From an uncultured Bacilli bacterium (GTDB lineage Bacteria; Bacillota_I; Bacilli_A; ML615J-28; CAG-313): 23,997 nt of DNA. The translations under genes and the position numbers were made by a program. The stretch's first letter is position 1. Each line of letters begins with the position of its first letter. The stretch spans positions 1 to 23,997 of the forward strand of contig CANQWZ010000011.1 of NCBI GenBank assembly GCA_947627685.1. The letters are read 5' to 3'. Shown one piece after another: positions 1 through 8,448 of the stretch. Below the pieces are notes generated by a model, which did no database searches, was not told where the DNA came from, and was given only the letters and a program-made list of their open reading frames with translations.

Positions 1-379
1 CTGCTGATAAATCTTTAATTACGACTTTTTGTTTGCATATTTTTTGAAAAGCCCATTCAAAAAAGACTGAAGATGCAACACAAACTAAAATTAACATTAA
101 AGCACGGTAACCAAAAATAATAATAGATGCAATTGTAGCAGGAAGAAGGGCTATTAAAACATCAAGCATTATTTTGGTTGTATTGGTGTTACTAAATACA
201 TGGGGTGAAGAAGATAAAATTAGTTTATCGCTTTCTAAAGTGGCATTTGTTTCAACATTTGTTTTAACATTTTCTTCTGGAATTTCTGTATTTAGCGTTT
301 TAGTTTTATTAAAAGTAACATAACTATTATGATTATTTTTTTTATCATGAATTATATATTTTTGTTCTAAACTATTCAT
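1..379 (-). CDS. rnfD: RnfD, electron transport complex subunit D (N-terminal part; runs off the window)
   Basis: The frame is open from an ATG at 379 to the window edge (126 codons). From about residue 52 it reads LILSSSPHVFSNTNTTKIML followed by a hydrophobic LDVLIALLPAT segment and FGYRALMLIL. This matches the start of RnfD/NqrB-type membrane subunits (SSPH...S...IM.DV..ALLPA). RnfD is an FMN-carrying integral membrane subunit of the Rnf complex, which moves electrons from reduced ferredoxin to NAD while translocating Na+ or H+. The FMN-attachment threonine lies outside the window. The first ~51 residues are hydrophilic, rich in Asn, Lys, Glu and Thr, and are not part of the usual RnfD, which normally starts near the SSPH motif. 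The start lies 2 bases after the rnfC stop (TAATTATG), so the two are probably translationally coupled; rnfG/E/A/B would be expected beyond the window edge. Confidence 0.88.
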   Translation of the reverse strand, partial: MNSLEQKYIIHDKKNNHNSYVTFNKTKTLNTEIPEENVKTNVETNATLESDKLILSSSPHVFSNTNTTKIMLDVLIALLPATIASIIIFGYRALMLILVCVASSVFFEWAFQKICKQKVVIKDLSA

Positions 380-381
380 AA

Positions 382-1713
382 TTATTTAGCCTCTTCTTTT
401 TGCTTTGCTTTTTCTGTTAAATATTTACGTAGTTCGCCTTTAGCAAGGCGATTTTTTTGTACTAACCTTCTTTTAGCAGGACAAACGTAAGAACATACGC
501 CACATTCCATGCACAAGTTAACTTTTAATTTCTCGAGTTCAACCATATTGCTTTCCTCTAATGCTTTTGCAAAAGCGGGCGGATCTAATCTAAGTGGGCA
601 ATGGTTTATACATCTACCACATCTTATACAGTTACTTTCATCAGGAAGTTTAGCATCTTTTTCGTTAAAAGCCAAAACGGCATTGGTCGTTTTTAATACC
701 GGTACATCAAGTGATGGTACATTTACACCCATCATTGGTCCGCCATACATAACTTTAAAAGGTTTTTCTTTAAAGCCATCACAAAAAGCAAATAATTCTT
801 TGATAGGTGTGCCAACTAGCGCTATCACATTTTTAGGTGTCTTTACTGCTGATCCATCTACGGTTACTACTTTTTCAATAAGTGGCATACCGGTTTTTAT
901 GTATTTAGCAATGTTAGCAAGGGTTGTAACATTGATGATAATAACACCAACATCTAAAGGTAATTTGCCTTCAGGGACTACTTTTTTTAAAGTGTTATAA
1001 ATTAATACCTTTTCTCCTCCTTGAGGATAAATAGATGGTAAGACTTTTATTTCAATATTACTACCTACTTTGGTTAAGGTTTTTAATTTTTGAATAGCTT
1101 CTGGTTTATTGTTTTCAATGCCAAAAACAATTTTTTTAGAACTAAAATATTTTTCTAATATTTGTAATCCGCTTTCTAAATCATCAATATCATCAATCAT
1201 AGTGCGAGTATCACTAGTTATAAATGGTTCACATTCAGCCGCATTGATTAAAATGACTTCAACTTTTGATAAATCATCGATATCAAATTTAACATACGTT
1301 GGAAATCCTGCACCACCAAGTCCGACAATACCACTCTTTTTTAAAGCTTCAACAAAACTTTCATAGCTATCAATGTTTGGTGCAACAAGCGCAGGATCAA
1401 TTTTTTGTAAGCCATCACTTTCAATAAAAATAGCTGGCACATAAGAGCCGTTTGATGCTAAAATATTTTCAATTTTTTTTACCTTACCAGATACCGAAGA
1501 ATAAACTGGTGAAGATATTTTACCTGTTGCCTCTGCTACTTTTTGTCCTACATATACATAATCATTTACATTAACAATAGGGCTTGCTAAAGAACCTATA
1601 TGCATATTCATTGGTAAAATGATTGTCTTTGGTAAAAGTAGGGGCATTGGTTTTAGTGATGAGGTATTTTTACAATGTTTTACATGTGTACCATGTAATC
1701 TAAAAAATGGCAT
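382..1713 (-). CDS. rnfC: RnfC, ferredoxin-oxidising Fe-S subunit of the Rnf complex
   Basis: This 443-residue protein has the RnfC layout. An N-terminal biotinyl-like sandwich domain (around residues 25-90, with VGQKVAEATG and SPVYSSVSGKV) is followed by the NADH-dehydrogenase-like FMN/NAD fold with GLGGAGFPTYVKF and INAAECEPFITSD. Two 4Fe-4S motifs close the protein: CIRCGRCINHCP near 362-373 and CMECGVCSYVCP near 401-412. RnfC is the peripheral cytoplasmic subunit that exchanges electrons between ferredoxin and NAD. The ATG at 1713 is preceded by AAAGGAGAA at good spacing. It is the first gene of its unit, with a strong promoter at 1761-1790, and rnfD follows 2 bases after its stop. Length is normal for short Firmicutes RnfC proteins. 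The nearby PFOR gene would supply its reduced ferredoxin (inference). Confidence 0.95.
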   Translation of the reverse strand: MPFFRLHGTHVKHCKNTSSLKPMPLLLPKTIILPMNMHIGSLASPIVNVNDYVYVGQKVAEATGKISSPVYSSVSGKVKKIENILASNGSYVPAIFIESDGLQKIDPALVAPNIDSYESFVEALKKSGIVGLGGAGFPTYVKFDIDDLSKVEVILINAAECEPFITSDTRTMIDDIDDLESGLQILEKYFSSKKIVFGIENNKPEAIQKLKTLTKVGSNIEIKVLPSIYPQGGEKVLIYNTLKKVVPEGKLPLDVGVIIINVTTLANIAKYIKTGMPLIEKVVTVDGSAVKTPKNVIALVGTPIKELFAFCDGFKEKPFKVMYGGPMMGVNVPSLDVPVLKTTNAVLAFNEKDAKLPDESNCIRCGRCINHCPLRLDPPAFAKALEESNMVELEKLKVNLCMECGVCSYVCPAKRRLVQKNRLAKGELRKYLTEKAKQKEEAK

Positions 1714-1760
1714 AATTTTTCTCCTTTAGGAATGATTTTATTCACTAATAATTTATCCTT

Positions 1761-1790
1761 ATTTTACCATGATATACTTATTTTTGTCAA
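1761..1790 (-). promoter_or_regulatory. Sigma-A type promoter of rnfC
   Basis: On the minus strand there is a perfect TTGACA (1785-1790), an 18-base spacer and TAAAAT (1761-1766). The spacer ends in TGG, giving an extended -10 (TGn). The AAAGGAGAA ribosome binding site and the rnfC ATG follow about 50 bases downstream. Confidence 0.8.
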
Positions 1791-1853
1791 ACATATCATT
1801 TTTTGTTTTAAGTAAAAGCAAATATTGTTAAATGAATTTTTCACGTTTATTGT

Positions 1854-1891
1854 AAAAAAGGATATCCTTTCTAAAGAAAGATATCCTTTTT
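1854..1891 (-). terminator. Rho-independent terminator of the BspA-like lipoprotein gene
   Basis: AAAAGGATATC pairs with GATATCCTTTT, and TTTC/GAAA extends the stem inside over a TAAA loop with one bulged base. On the minus strand the stem is followed by a T run. It begins 4 bases past the TAA at 1896-1898. The A-rich and T-rich flanks could make it work in both directions, but no plus-strand gene ends here. Confidence 0.85.
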
Positions 1892-1895
1892 ATAT

Positions 1896-4097
1896 TTATG
1901 CACTACGACGCCACTCACCATCATAGAATTGCATTGTTTTAGCCATGCCTTTTACATCATTAAACCAACTTTCGCTAGCAAGACGTCCTAAGCCAAAACT
2001 TGTTGTTGCAAACCAATAACTTTGTTTATTTAAGAAGTCTACTTTAGCAAGTTTAGTACAATTTCTAAAAGCACCTGCTGATATTCTAATTACACTATCA
2101 GGAATAGATACTTCAACTAAATTACTGCAGTCTGCAAAAGCATTTATACCTATTGTGGTTGTACCATCTTTGATATTGATAACTGAAGCAAGTTCTTCAT
2201 TTTTAGCTTTAATTAAGTGTGTATCTATATATAGAACACCATCAACCCAATTATCAGGACTATTGTAATATGCAGTATTAAAGAAGGCATTTTCACCAAT
2301 ATATAAAACGCTAGTTGCTATTTTAATTGTTTTTAAATTAGTACAATTTTCAAAAGCCTCTGCCCCAATCGAAGTAACGGAATCAGGAATTTCAATACTT
2401 TCAATATTAGTACCTTTAAAGGTTCCTGATGGGATGGTTTTAACCGTTGAAGGAATGATGATATCTCCTTCTGCGATATCAATATGGAAATTACTAGCAT
2501 ACATTAATGGACTTGAATAATCATTAACAAAAACAATATTTAACCATTCATTGATATTACCAACAAATTCTACATTTTCTAAATCTACACATCCTAAGAA
2601 AGCATCATCATCAATTTTTACTAATTTATTATGAAGAATAATAGTTGTAAGTTTAGTACAATTTTCAAAAGCATTACTACTAATTGAAATAGTATCTTCT
2701 CTTACTTCAAAAACACCAGTTGCTTCTTTATTTACTTTAATTAAATGCTTATGAATATATAAGGCATTATCAACCCAATTATTAGGTTTACTTAAAAAAA
2801 GCGTATTATCAAAAGCATCACTACCAATTTCAGTAACTGTATCTGGCATATCAAATACTTCTAAAGCTTTACAATCTTTAAAAGCAAGGGCATCTATTTT
2901 GGTTACTTTATTTGGTAATTTAACATTATTTAATTTTTCACATGCACCAAAAGCATATTTACCAATTACTTCAAGATTAGAGTCGGTCGCAAATTCAACT
3001 ATTTGTAAATCAGAACAGCCATAAAAAGCATTTTCGCCAATTTCGGTAATATTTTTTGATATATATACTTTTTCAATATTTTTCATAACAAAGAAAGCAC
3101 TTCTAGCAATCATACTAACAACTGAACCATTATAAGTTTCAGGAATAATAATTTCTTTTACACTATTAATTTTTTTACGATCGCAACTAACTATGTAATG
3201 TGCACCTTCTTTTGTATATACAAGTGCATCATGACTACATTTATCACATAAATTATTAGTAGTATAACTATGTTCTTCATCGATAACATGCTCGCTATTA
3301 CGTCTACATACACTCTTATGATGAGTCTCAGTGATTTCCCAATCAACATATTCGTGGCCTAAAGCTTCACTAATTTGTTCTTTATATGTATATTGACATT
3401 CAATACATGTATATATACTTTCGGCAGGATTTTCACAATCAGCTTGGGTAGTTTCAATGTTATAGTTGTGTTCAAATTCTTCACTTATGCCACAAACATC
3501 GCATGTGTGTTTATGTTTACCATCAGTGGTTTGTTCCCATTTACTCCAAGTATGTCCAAATGGTACAGGACCTTCTTTAGTAAAACTAATATGGCAATCT
3601 TTACAAGTTGTAGTTACGCTATCAGGTGTTGTACAACTACCAGCAGTTTCAACACTTTCCATTTGACACACACCTTGTTCTTTATGTTCAGGGTTACGTT
3701 TACAAACTCTAGAATGAGTATGTTTTTCATTATCACCTGGAGTTGAATCACCATCATATTGCCATTCATCCCAGTCATGATCTAATTTATTAACTTTGTT
3801 AGAAATTACTTCATCTTTACATATATCACAAACAGATTTTGTATAACCATCCATATCACATGTAGGATCTACTACATCTACTGTATAGTTACAATCAACA
3901 AGTTCACTTTGATAAGTACATTTCAAACATTTACTATAATGTTTAGCTGTTCCTTCTTCATGAACATATACTAAATCATGCCCGGTTGGGTCTTTAATAT
4001 CTACTTCATGAATGCTACCACAAGTTTTACATACATATTTAGTATAACCTGTTGTTGTACATGTTACATCAATGGTTTCTCTTTTTCTAGTACGCAT
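1896..4097 (-). CDS. BspA-type leucine-rich-repeat surface lipoprotein, C-terminal fragment (frameshifted from the fragment at 4064-4753)
   Basis: This is a 733-codon frame. About residues 1-300 continue an array of Cys/His repeats: DVTCTTTGYTKYVCKTCG, DPTCDMDGYTKSVCDIC and similar units alternating with HxxxC...H...C units. About 310-690 are BspA-type (LRR_5) repeats such as ITEIGENAFYGCSDLQ, VTKIDALAFKDCKAL and VTSIGAEAFENCTNL. Two similar longer modules carry NNWVDNALYIHKHLIK and DNWVDGVLYIDTHLIK. No transmembrane anchor or sortase signal is visible at the C-terminus. The ATG at 4097 has no ribosome binding site and lies inside the upstream frame, so it is not a real start. This is the 3' part of one gene beginning at 4753. 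One extra base in the T5 run at 4082-4086 (A5 on the coding strand) would join both frames into about 952 residues. BspA proteins act in adhesion and surface binding; the ligand here is unknown. Confidence 0.85.
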   Translation of the reverse strand: MRTRKRETIDVTCTTTGYTKYVCKTCGSIHEVDIKDPTGHDLVYVHEEGTAKHYSKCLKCTYQSELVDCNYTVDVVDPTCDMDGYTKSVCDICKDEVISNKVNKLDHDWDEWQYDGDSTPGDNEKHTHSRVCKRNPEHKEQGVCQMESVETAGSCTTPDSVTTTCKDCHISFTKEGPVPFGHTWSKWEQTTDGKHKHTCDVCGISEEFEHNYNIETTQADCENPAESIYTCIECQYTYKEQISEALGHEYVDWEITETHHKSVCRRNSEHVIDEEHSYTTNNLCDKCSHDALVYTKEGAHYIVSCDRKKINSVKEIIIPETYNGSVVSMIARSAFFVMKNIEKVYISKNITEIGENAFYGCSDLQIVEFATDSNLEVIGKYAFGACEKLNNVKLPNKVTKIDALAFKDCKALEVFDMPDTVTEIGSDAFDNTLFLSKPNNWVDNALYIHKHLIKVNKEATGVFEVREDTISISSNAFENCTKLTTIILHNKLVKIDDDAFLGCVDLENVEFVGNINEWLNIVFVNDYSSPLMYASNFHIDIAEGDIIIPSTVKTIPSGTFKGTNIESIEIPDSVTSIGAEAFENCTNLKTIKIATSVLYIGENAFFNTAYYNSPDNWVDGVLYIDTHLIKAKNEELASVINIKDGTTTIGINAFADCSNLVEVSIPDSVIRISAGAFRNCTKLAKVDFLNKQSYWFATTSFGLGRLASESWFNDVKGMAKTMQFYDGEWRRSA

Positions 4098-4753
4098 GCT
4101 TGTTCATCTAAATAACCACAACGTTTACAATTTCTTGCATGCATATGAGTATGTTCTTCTGTTTCATTAGTACTTCCTACTATTACTTGTTGCCATGCAT
4201 CATCACTATATTCATGACCAAGTGCAGGAAGAATTACTTTTTCAAGTTCACGGTTACATTCTTCGCACCTATGTTCGATATAACCATCCATATCACATGT
4301 TGCTTCAACTCTGTTAGTATCAAATAAACATTCATCTTCTTCAATATGGTTTGGATCATTTTCACAAACACGGTAATGTTTGTTAATATCAGTTTTACTT
4401 GGTTGCCATGGGCTCCAACTATGTCCTAATGCCTTAATTATTTCTTGTGATTGTAAAGTTTTACCACAAACTTCACATTCTATTTCATCAGTTAATCCTT
4501 CATTATCACAAGTGGCATCATATCCTTTATTTACAACCATTTCTTTATGACCCGTTTTAGGAGTTGTTTCAGTTACAACTTCACCACATGTTGTACATGT
4601 AGCCTTTTTTGTACCATCATGCTCACATGTTGCTTCAGTTTCTATTTCCCATTTTTCAAAAGTGTGTCGATGTTCTTCAAAACAACCACTTATAGCAAAT
4701 ATGAAGCTACAAACAAAGGCAAATAAAATTAATTTTAAGCTTGTTTTCTTCAT
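4064..4753 (-). CDS. Cys-rich repeat surface lipoprotein, N-terminal fragment of the same frameshifted gene
   Basis: From ATG 4753 the protein opens with a lipoprotein signal (MKKTSLKLILFAFVCSFIFAISGC). The lipobox AISGC ends at Cys24, so it should be exported and lipidated. Cys/His repeats follow: EATCEHDGTKKATCTTCGE, DATCDNEGLTDEIECEVCG, EATCDMDGYIEHRCEECNR, separated by GH(S/E) and HxxxC...H...C units. The frame then ends after KEKPLM. The repeat pattern resumes at once in the next frame, showing a single broken gene. The longer frame back to 4804 is rejected: its start lies upstream of the -10 box at 4795-4800, whereas AGAAAGGAAAAAG sits just before ATG 4753. The TCxxxGxxxxxCxxCG...ALGH style of repeat occurs in large surface proteins of gut Firmicutes. 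It resembles a short zinc ribbon, but metal binding is inferred. Confidence 0.85.
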   Translation of the reverse strand: MKKTSLKLILFAFVCSFIFAISGCFEEHRHTFEKWEIETEATCEHDGTKKATCTTCGEVVTETTPKTGHKEMVVNKGYDATCDNEGLTDEIECEVCGKTLQSQEIIKALGHSWSPWQPSKTDINKHYRVCENDPNHIEEDECLFDTNRVEATCDMDGYIEHRCEECNRELEKVILPALGHEYSDDAWQQVIVGSTNETEEHTHMHARNCKRCGYLDEQACVLEKEKPLM

Positions 4754-4794
4754 CTTCTTTTTCCTTTCTTCTAAATCCGCATAAAATCTCTTAA

Positions 4795-4823
4795 ATTTTA
4801 CCATATTAGGATATTTGTGTCAA
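4795..4823 (-). promoter_or_regulatory. Sigma-A type promoter of the lipoprotein gene
   Basis: On the minus strand there is a perfect TTGACA (4818-4823), a 17-base spacer and TAAAAT (4795-4800), with TGG before the -10. The ten bases ATGGTAAAAT are identical to those in the rnfC promoter. Its position shows that translation starts at 4753 rather than 4804. Confidence 0.82.
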
Positions 4824-4845
4824 TTTAAATTATAATTTTTAATAT

Positions 4846-4871
4846 AAAAAAGGATCTTTTGGATCCTTTTT
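4846..4871 (-). terminator. Rho-independent terminator of the PFOR gene
   Basis: AAAAAGGATC (4847-4856) and GATCCTTTTT (4862-4871) form a 10-bp stem with a 5-base loop, followed on the minus strand by TTATATT. The stem overlaps the PFOR stop codon at 4870-4872. Confidence 0.87.
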
Positions 4872-7800
4872 ATTCAGCAAAATTCATTGATAAAAATCTT
4901 TGATAACTCTTATATCTTCTTTGAGCTTCTTCTTTATTCTTATTAAGAAGATTTTCAGCTTCAGTAGGATTGATATTCTTAAGTTGTGCATAACGAGTTT
5001 CACTCATTAGATATTCATCATATTTATCCCAATCTGGTTCTTTCGAATCGATTTGAAGTGGATTCTTACCTTGGCTAGCAAGTCTTGGATCATATCTAAG
5101 TAATGTCCAATAACCACATTCAACAGCAAGTTTAGCTTGTTCTTGAGCTTTACCCATACCACGTTTTAAACCATGGTTGATACATGGTGAATATGCAATT
5201 ACAATAGATGGACCATGATAGCTTTCAGCCTCACGCATTGCCTTTAACAATTGTGCAGGGCTACCACCATGTGATACATATGCTACATATACATGACCAT
5301 AACTCATAGCTATCGCAGCAAGGTCTTTTTTCTTACCATGTTTACCAGCAGCAGTAAATTTAGCAATTGAAGCAGTTGGTGATGATTTAGAAGATTGACC
5401 ACCAGTATTTGAATATACTTCTGTATCAAGTACTAAAATATTTACATCTTCATTATTAGCAATTACATGGTCAAGTCCACCATAACCGATATCATATGCC
5501 CAACCATCACCACCAATAATCCATTGTGATCTCTTTACTAGATGATCTCTTAAATCATATATAGCTTTAGCATGAGCACATTCTTTATCTTTTAGTAGTG
5601 GAACAAGTTCATCAGCTACTTCTCTTGTTACTTTATAATCTTCACGGTTATCAAGCCACATTTTAAATAATTCATGAATACGGTCATTACCTTCACATTC
5701 CGAAAGAGCTTCTTCCATATGTGTAGCAATTTGATCACGAAGGGCAGTGCTCGCAGCAACCATACCAAAACCAAATTCGGCATTATCTTCAAATAAAGAG
5801 TTAGCCCAAGCAGGTCCATGACCTTCTTTGTTTTTAGTATAAGGTGTAGCAGGGAAACTACCACCATAAATTGAAGAACATCCTGTTGCATTAGCAATAA
5901 CCATATGATCACCGAATAATTGGGTTATAAGTTTAACATATGGTGTTTCACCACAGCCACCGCATGCACCAGAGAATTCAAATAGAGGTTGTGCAAATTG
6001 GCTGTTTTTAGGATTAGCCATCTTATCAACAATATTATCTTTATATGTTACTTCATTAAAGAAATATGCGGCATGTTTAGCTTGATTTTGTTCTAAAGCA
6101 TCAGAAATTGGAATCAAAGAAAGAGCTTTTTCACCTTTCTTACCAGGACAAGTATTTACACATACTTCACATCCTGTACAATCAAGTGTAGAAATTTGTA
6201 AAGTATATTTTAGTCCTGCAAAATCTTTACCAATTGGTGCTAAATAATTAACACCATCAGGAGCTTTAGCAGCTTCTTCATCATTTACAAGGAATGGTCT
6301 AATTACCGCATGAGGACATGCAAATGAACATTGGTTACATTGTATACAATTATCAGGATTCCATACAGGAACAAAGTTAGCTGTACCACGTTTTTCATAA
6401 GCAGCAGTACCATTTGGCATTGTACCATCTTCAAAGCCAACAAAAGCTGAAACAGGTAAATCATAACCTTTAACTTTATTTACAGGATCAGCAATTGTTT
6501 TAATGAAATGAGGACGATTTTCATCAACCTTAACTTCTTCAACTGGTAATTTCTTCCAAGCTGATTTTACTTTTACTTCAACTAATCCTTCAGCACCTTT
6601 GTCAATAGCTTGATAATTTAATTGAACAACAGCTTCACCTTTTTTACCATATGTTTTTGCGGCATATTTTTTCATTAAATCTTGAGCTGTTTCATATGGC
6701 ATAATTTGTTCATTTAATTTAAAGAAAGCTGATTGTAAAATAGTATTAGTACGATTGCCAAGACCAATTTGTCTTGCTAGATGAACAGCATCAATAATAT
6801 AGAATTTAGCATGTTTTTCAGCCAAACCTTTTTTGAAAGCATTTGGTAAATGTGCTTCAATTTCTTTAGCATTTCTTACTGTGTTAAGTAAGAAAGTACC
6901 ACCATCTTTTAAGCAACTTAGCATATCATATTTTTCAACATATGCTTCCAAACTACAACTTACAAAGTCAGCATGATTTACAAGATATGGAGCAGTAATT
7001 GGCTTAGGACCAAAACGTAAATGTGATCTTGTTACACCACCTGATTTTTTAGAGTCATATGCAAAATATGCTTGAGCATAAAGATCAGTATTGTCACCAA
7101 TAATTTTAATAGTATTTTTATTAGCACCAACTGTACCATCGCTACCTAATCCGAAGAAAACAAGTTCTGATGTTCCTTCAAGAAGTTTGATTTCTTTACC
7201 AACAGGAATGCTTAAATGTGTTACATCATCTTCGATGCCAACTGTAAAGCCATCAAAACCATTTTTCTTTAAATGATCAAATACAGCTATCATTTGAGCA
7301 GGAGTAGTATCTTTACTAGATAAACCATATCTACCACCAATAATTCTTGGTGCACCTTTTTCACCATAGAAGGCAGCTTTAACATCTAAATATAGAGGCT
7401 CACCTAATGATCCTGGTTCTTTGGTTCTATCAAGTACCGCAACTCTTTTTACTGTTTTAGGTAATTCTTTTAATAAATAATCTTTTGCGAAAGGACGATA
7501 TAAGTGAACAGTTATGCAACCAACTTTTCTACCTTTAGCATTTAAATAATCAACAACTTGTTTGATTGTTTCAGTAACAGAACCCATAGCAACAATAACA
7601 TCAGTAGCATCTTCTGCACCATAATAAACAAATGGAGCATAGTATCTACCTGTTACTTCACTAATCTTTTTCATATATTCACTAACTACAGCTGGTACTT
7701 CTTGATAAAATTTATTTTGAATTTCTCTAGTTTGGAAATAAACATCATCATTTTGAGCAGAACCTCTTGTTACAGGATGTTCAAATGTTAATGCTCTTTC

Positions 7801-8415
7801 TCTAAAACGTTTAACTGCTTCTTTATCAAGTAATTGTTCAAATACTTCATAATCCATAACTTCAACTTTTTGAATTTCGTGAGAAGTTCTAAAACCATCA
7901 AAGAAATGCATAAATGGCACACTTGTTTTAATCGCAGCAAGATGAGCAACACCTGCAAGATCCATAACTTCTTGAACTGATGAAGTTGCAAGCATGGCAA
8001 AACCGGTTTGACGACATGCCATAACATCTTGATGATCACCAAAAATTGATAAGGCTTGTGCAGCAAGACTACGTGCTGAAACATGAATTACACCTGGTAA
8101 AAGTTCACCAGCAATTTTATACATGTTAGGAATTTTTAATAATAATCCTTGGCTAGCAGTAAATGTTGTTGTTAACGCACCTGCTTGAAGTGATCCATGA
8201 ACAGATCCGGCAGCACCAGCTTCTGATTGCATTTCCACAATTTTAACGGGCATACCAAATAAATTCTTTTTACCTTTTGATGCCCATTCTTCTGCGTATT
8301 CAGCCATTGGTGAAGATGGCGTGATTGGATAAATACCGGCTACTTCGGTGAAAGCATACGCGCAATGAGCAGCAGCTTGGTTACCATCCATAGATTGGAA
8401 AACTTTTTTAGACAT
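4870..8415 (-). CDS. nifJ: Pyruvate:ferredoxin (flavodoxin) oxidoreductase
   Basis: This 1181-residue single-chain PFOR has the normal length for the family. It converts pyruvate and CoA to acetyl-CoA and CO2 while reducing ferredoxin in the cytoplasm. The N-terminus has the domain I signature YPITPSSPMAEYAEEWA, followed by the domain with GLGSDGTVGANKN (~420-435). A two-cluster ferredoxin domain has CIQCNQCSFACP (~690) and CTGCEVCVNTCP (~745). CGGCGETPY (~816) carries the proximal cluster cysteines. The thiamine diphosphate site is GDGWAYDIGYGGLDH (~968) with LDTEVYSNTGGQSSKSSPTA after it. The late conserved cysteine is in YSPCINHGLKRGMGKAQ (~1073), and the C-terminal extension is present. 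ATTAGGAGGAATT precedes the ATG. Strong promoter and terminator elements make it a single-gene unit. Its reduced ferredoxin is the likely substrate of the Rnf complex encoded 4 kb away. Confidence 0.98.
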   Translation of the reverse strand: MSKKVFQSMDGNQAAAHCAYAFTEVAGIYPITPSSPMAEYAEEWASKGKKNLFGMPVKIVEMQSEAGAAGSVHGSLQAGALTTTFTASQGLLLKIPNMYKIAGELLPGVIHVSARSLAAQALSIFGDHQDVMACRQTGFAMLATSSVQEVMDLAGVAHLAAIKTSVPFMHFFDGFRTSHEIQKVEVMDYEVFEQLLDKEAVKRFRERALTFEHPVTRGSAQNDDVYFQTREIQNKFYQEVPAVVSEYMKKISEVTGRYYAPFVYYGAEDATDVIVAMGSVTETIKQVVDYLNAKGRKVGCITVHLYRPFAKDYLLKELPKTVKRVAVLDRTKEPGSLGEPLYLDVKAAFYGEKGAPRIIGGRYGLSSKDTTPAQMIAVFDHLKKNGFDGFTVGIEDDVTHLSIPVGKEIKLLEGTSELVFFGLGSDGTVGANKNTIKIIGDNTDLYAQAYFAYDSKKSGGVTRSHLRFGPKPITAPYLVNHADFVSCSLEAYVEKYDMLSCLKDGGTFLLNTVRNAKEIEAHLPNAFKKGLAEKHAKFYIIDAVHLARQIGLGNRTNTILQSAFFKLNEQIMPYETAQDLMKKYAAKTYGKKGEAVVQLNYQAIDKGAEGLVEVKVKSAWKKLPVEEVKVDENRPHFIKTIADPVNKVKGYDLPVSAFVGFEDGTMPNGTAAYEKRGTANFVPVWNPDNCIQCNQCSFACPHAVIRPFLVNDEEAAKAPDGVNYLAPIGKDFAGLKYTLQISTLDCTGCEVCVNTCPGKKGEKALSLIPISDALEQNQAKHAAYFFNEVTYKDNIVDKMANPKNSQFAQPLFEFSGACGGCGETPYVKLITQLFGDHMVIANATGCSSIYGGSFPATPYTKNKEGHGPAWANSLFEDNAEFGFGMVAASTALRDQIATHMEEALSECEGNDRIHELFKMWLDNREDYKVTREVADELVPLLKDKECAHAKAIYDLRDHLVKRSQWIIGGDGWAYDIGYGGLDHVIANNEDVNILVLDTEVYSNTGGQSSKSSPTASIAKFTAAGKHGKKKDLAAIAMSYGHVYVAYVSHGGSPAQLLKAMREAESYHGPSIVIAYSPCINHGLKRGMGKAQEQAKLAVECGYWTLLRYDPRLASQGKNPLQIDSKEPDWDKYDEYLMSETRYAQLKNINPTEAENLLNKNKEEAQRRYKSYQRFLSMNFAE

Positions 8416-8448
8416 AAAATAATTCCTCCTAATATTTCATACTTTTTT

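Noticed and set aside
509..1000. Plus-strand open frame of 163 codons over rnfC
   Set aside because: It lies opposite a clearly coding Fe-S protein, shows no family motif, and its composition mirrors the rnfC codons.
1896..3180. Regular repeats read as a DNA repeat array or CRISPR
   Set aside because: The periodicity is that of leucine-rich protein repeats; there are no identical repeats with unique spacers.
3375..3746. Plus-strand open frame rich in Phe, Thr and Cys over the Cys-repeat region
   Set aside because: It is the antisense of the repetitive lipoprotein gene; low-complexity translation and no ribosome binding site.
4078..4097. Programmed -1 frameshift joining the lipoprotein frames
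   Set aside because: The A5 run gives only a poor slippery pattern (the P-site codon GAA would re-pair as AGA) and no stimulatory stem or internal Shine-Dalgarno is evident; an indel is simpler.
4754..4804. Longer start of the lipoprotein at 4804
   Set aside because: The -10 box is 4795-4800, so the codon lies upstream of transcription; ATG 4753 has a ribosome binding site and opens directly into the signal peptide.
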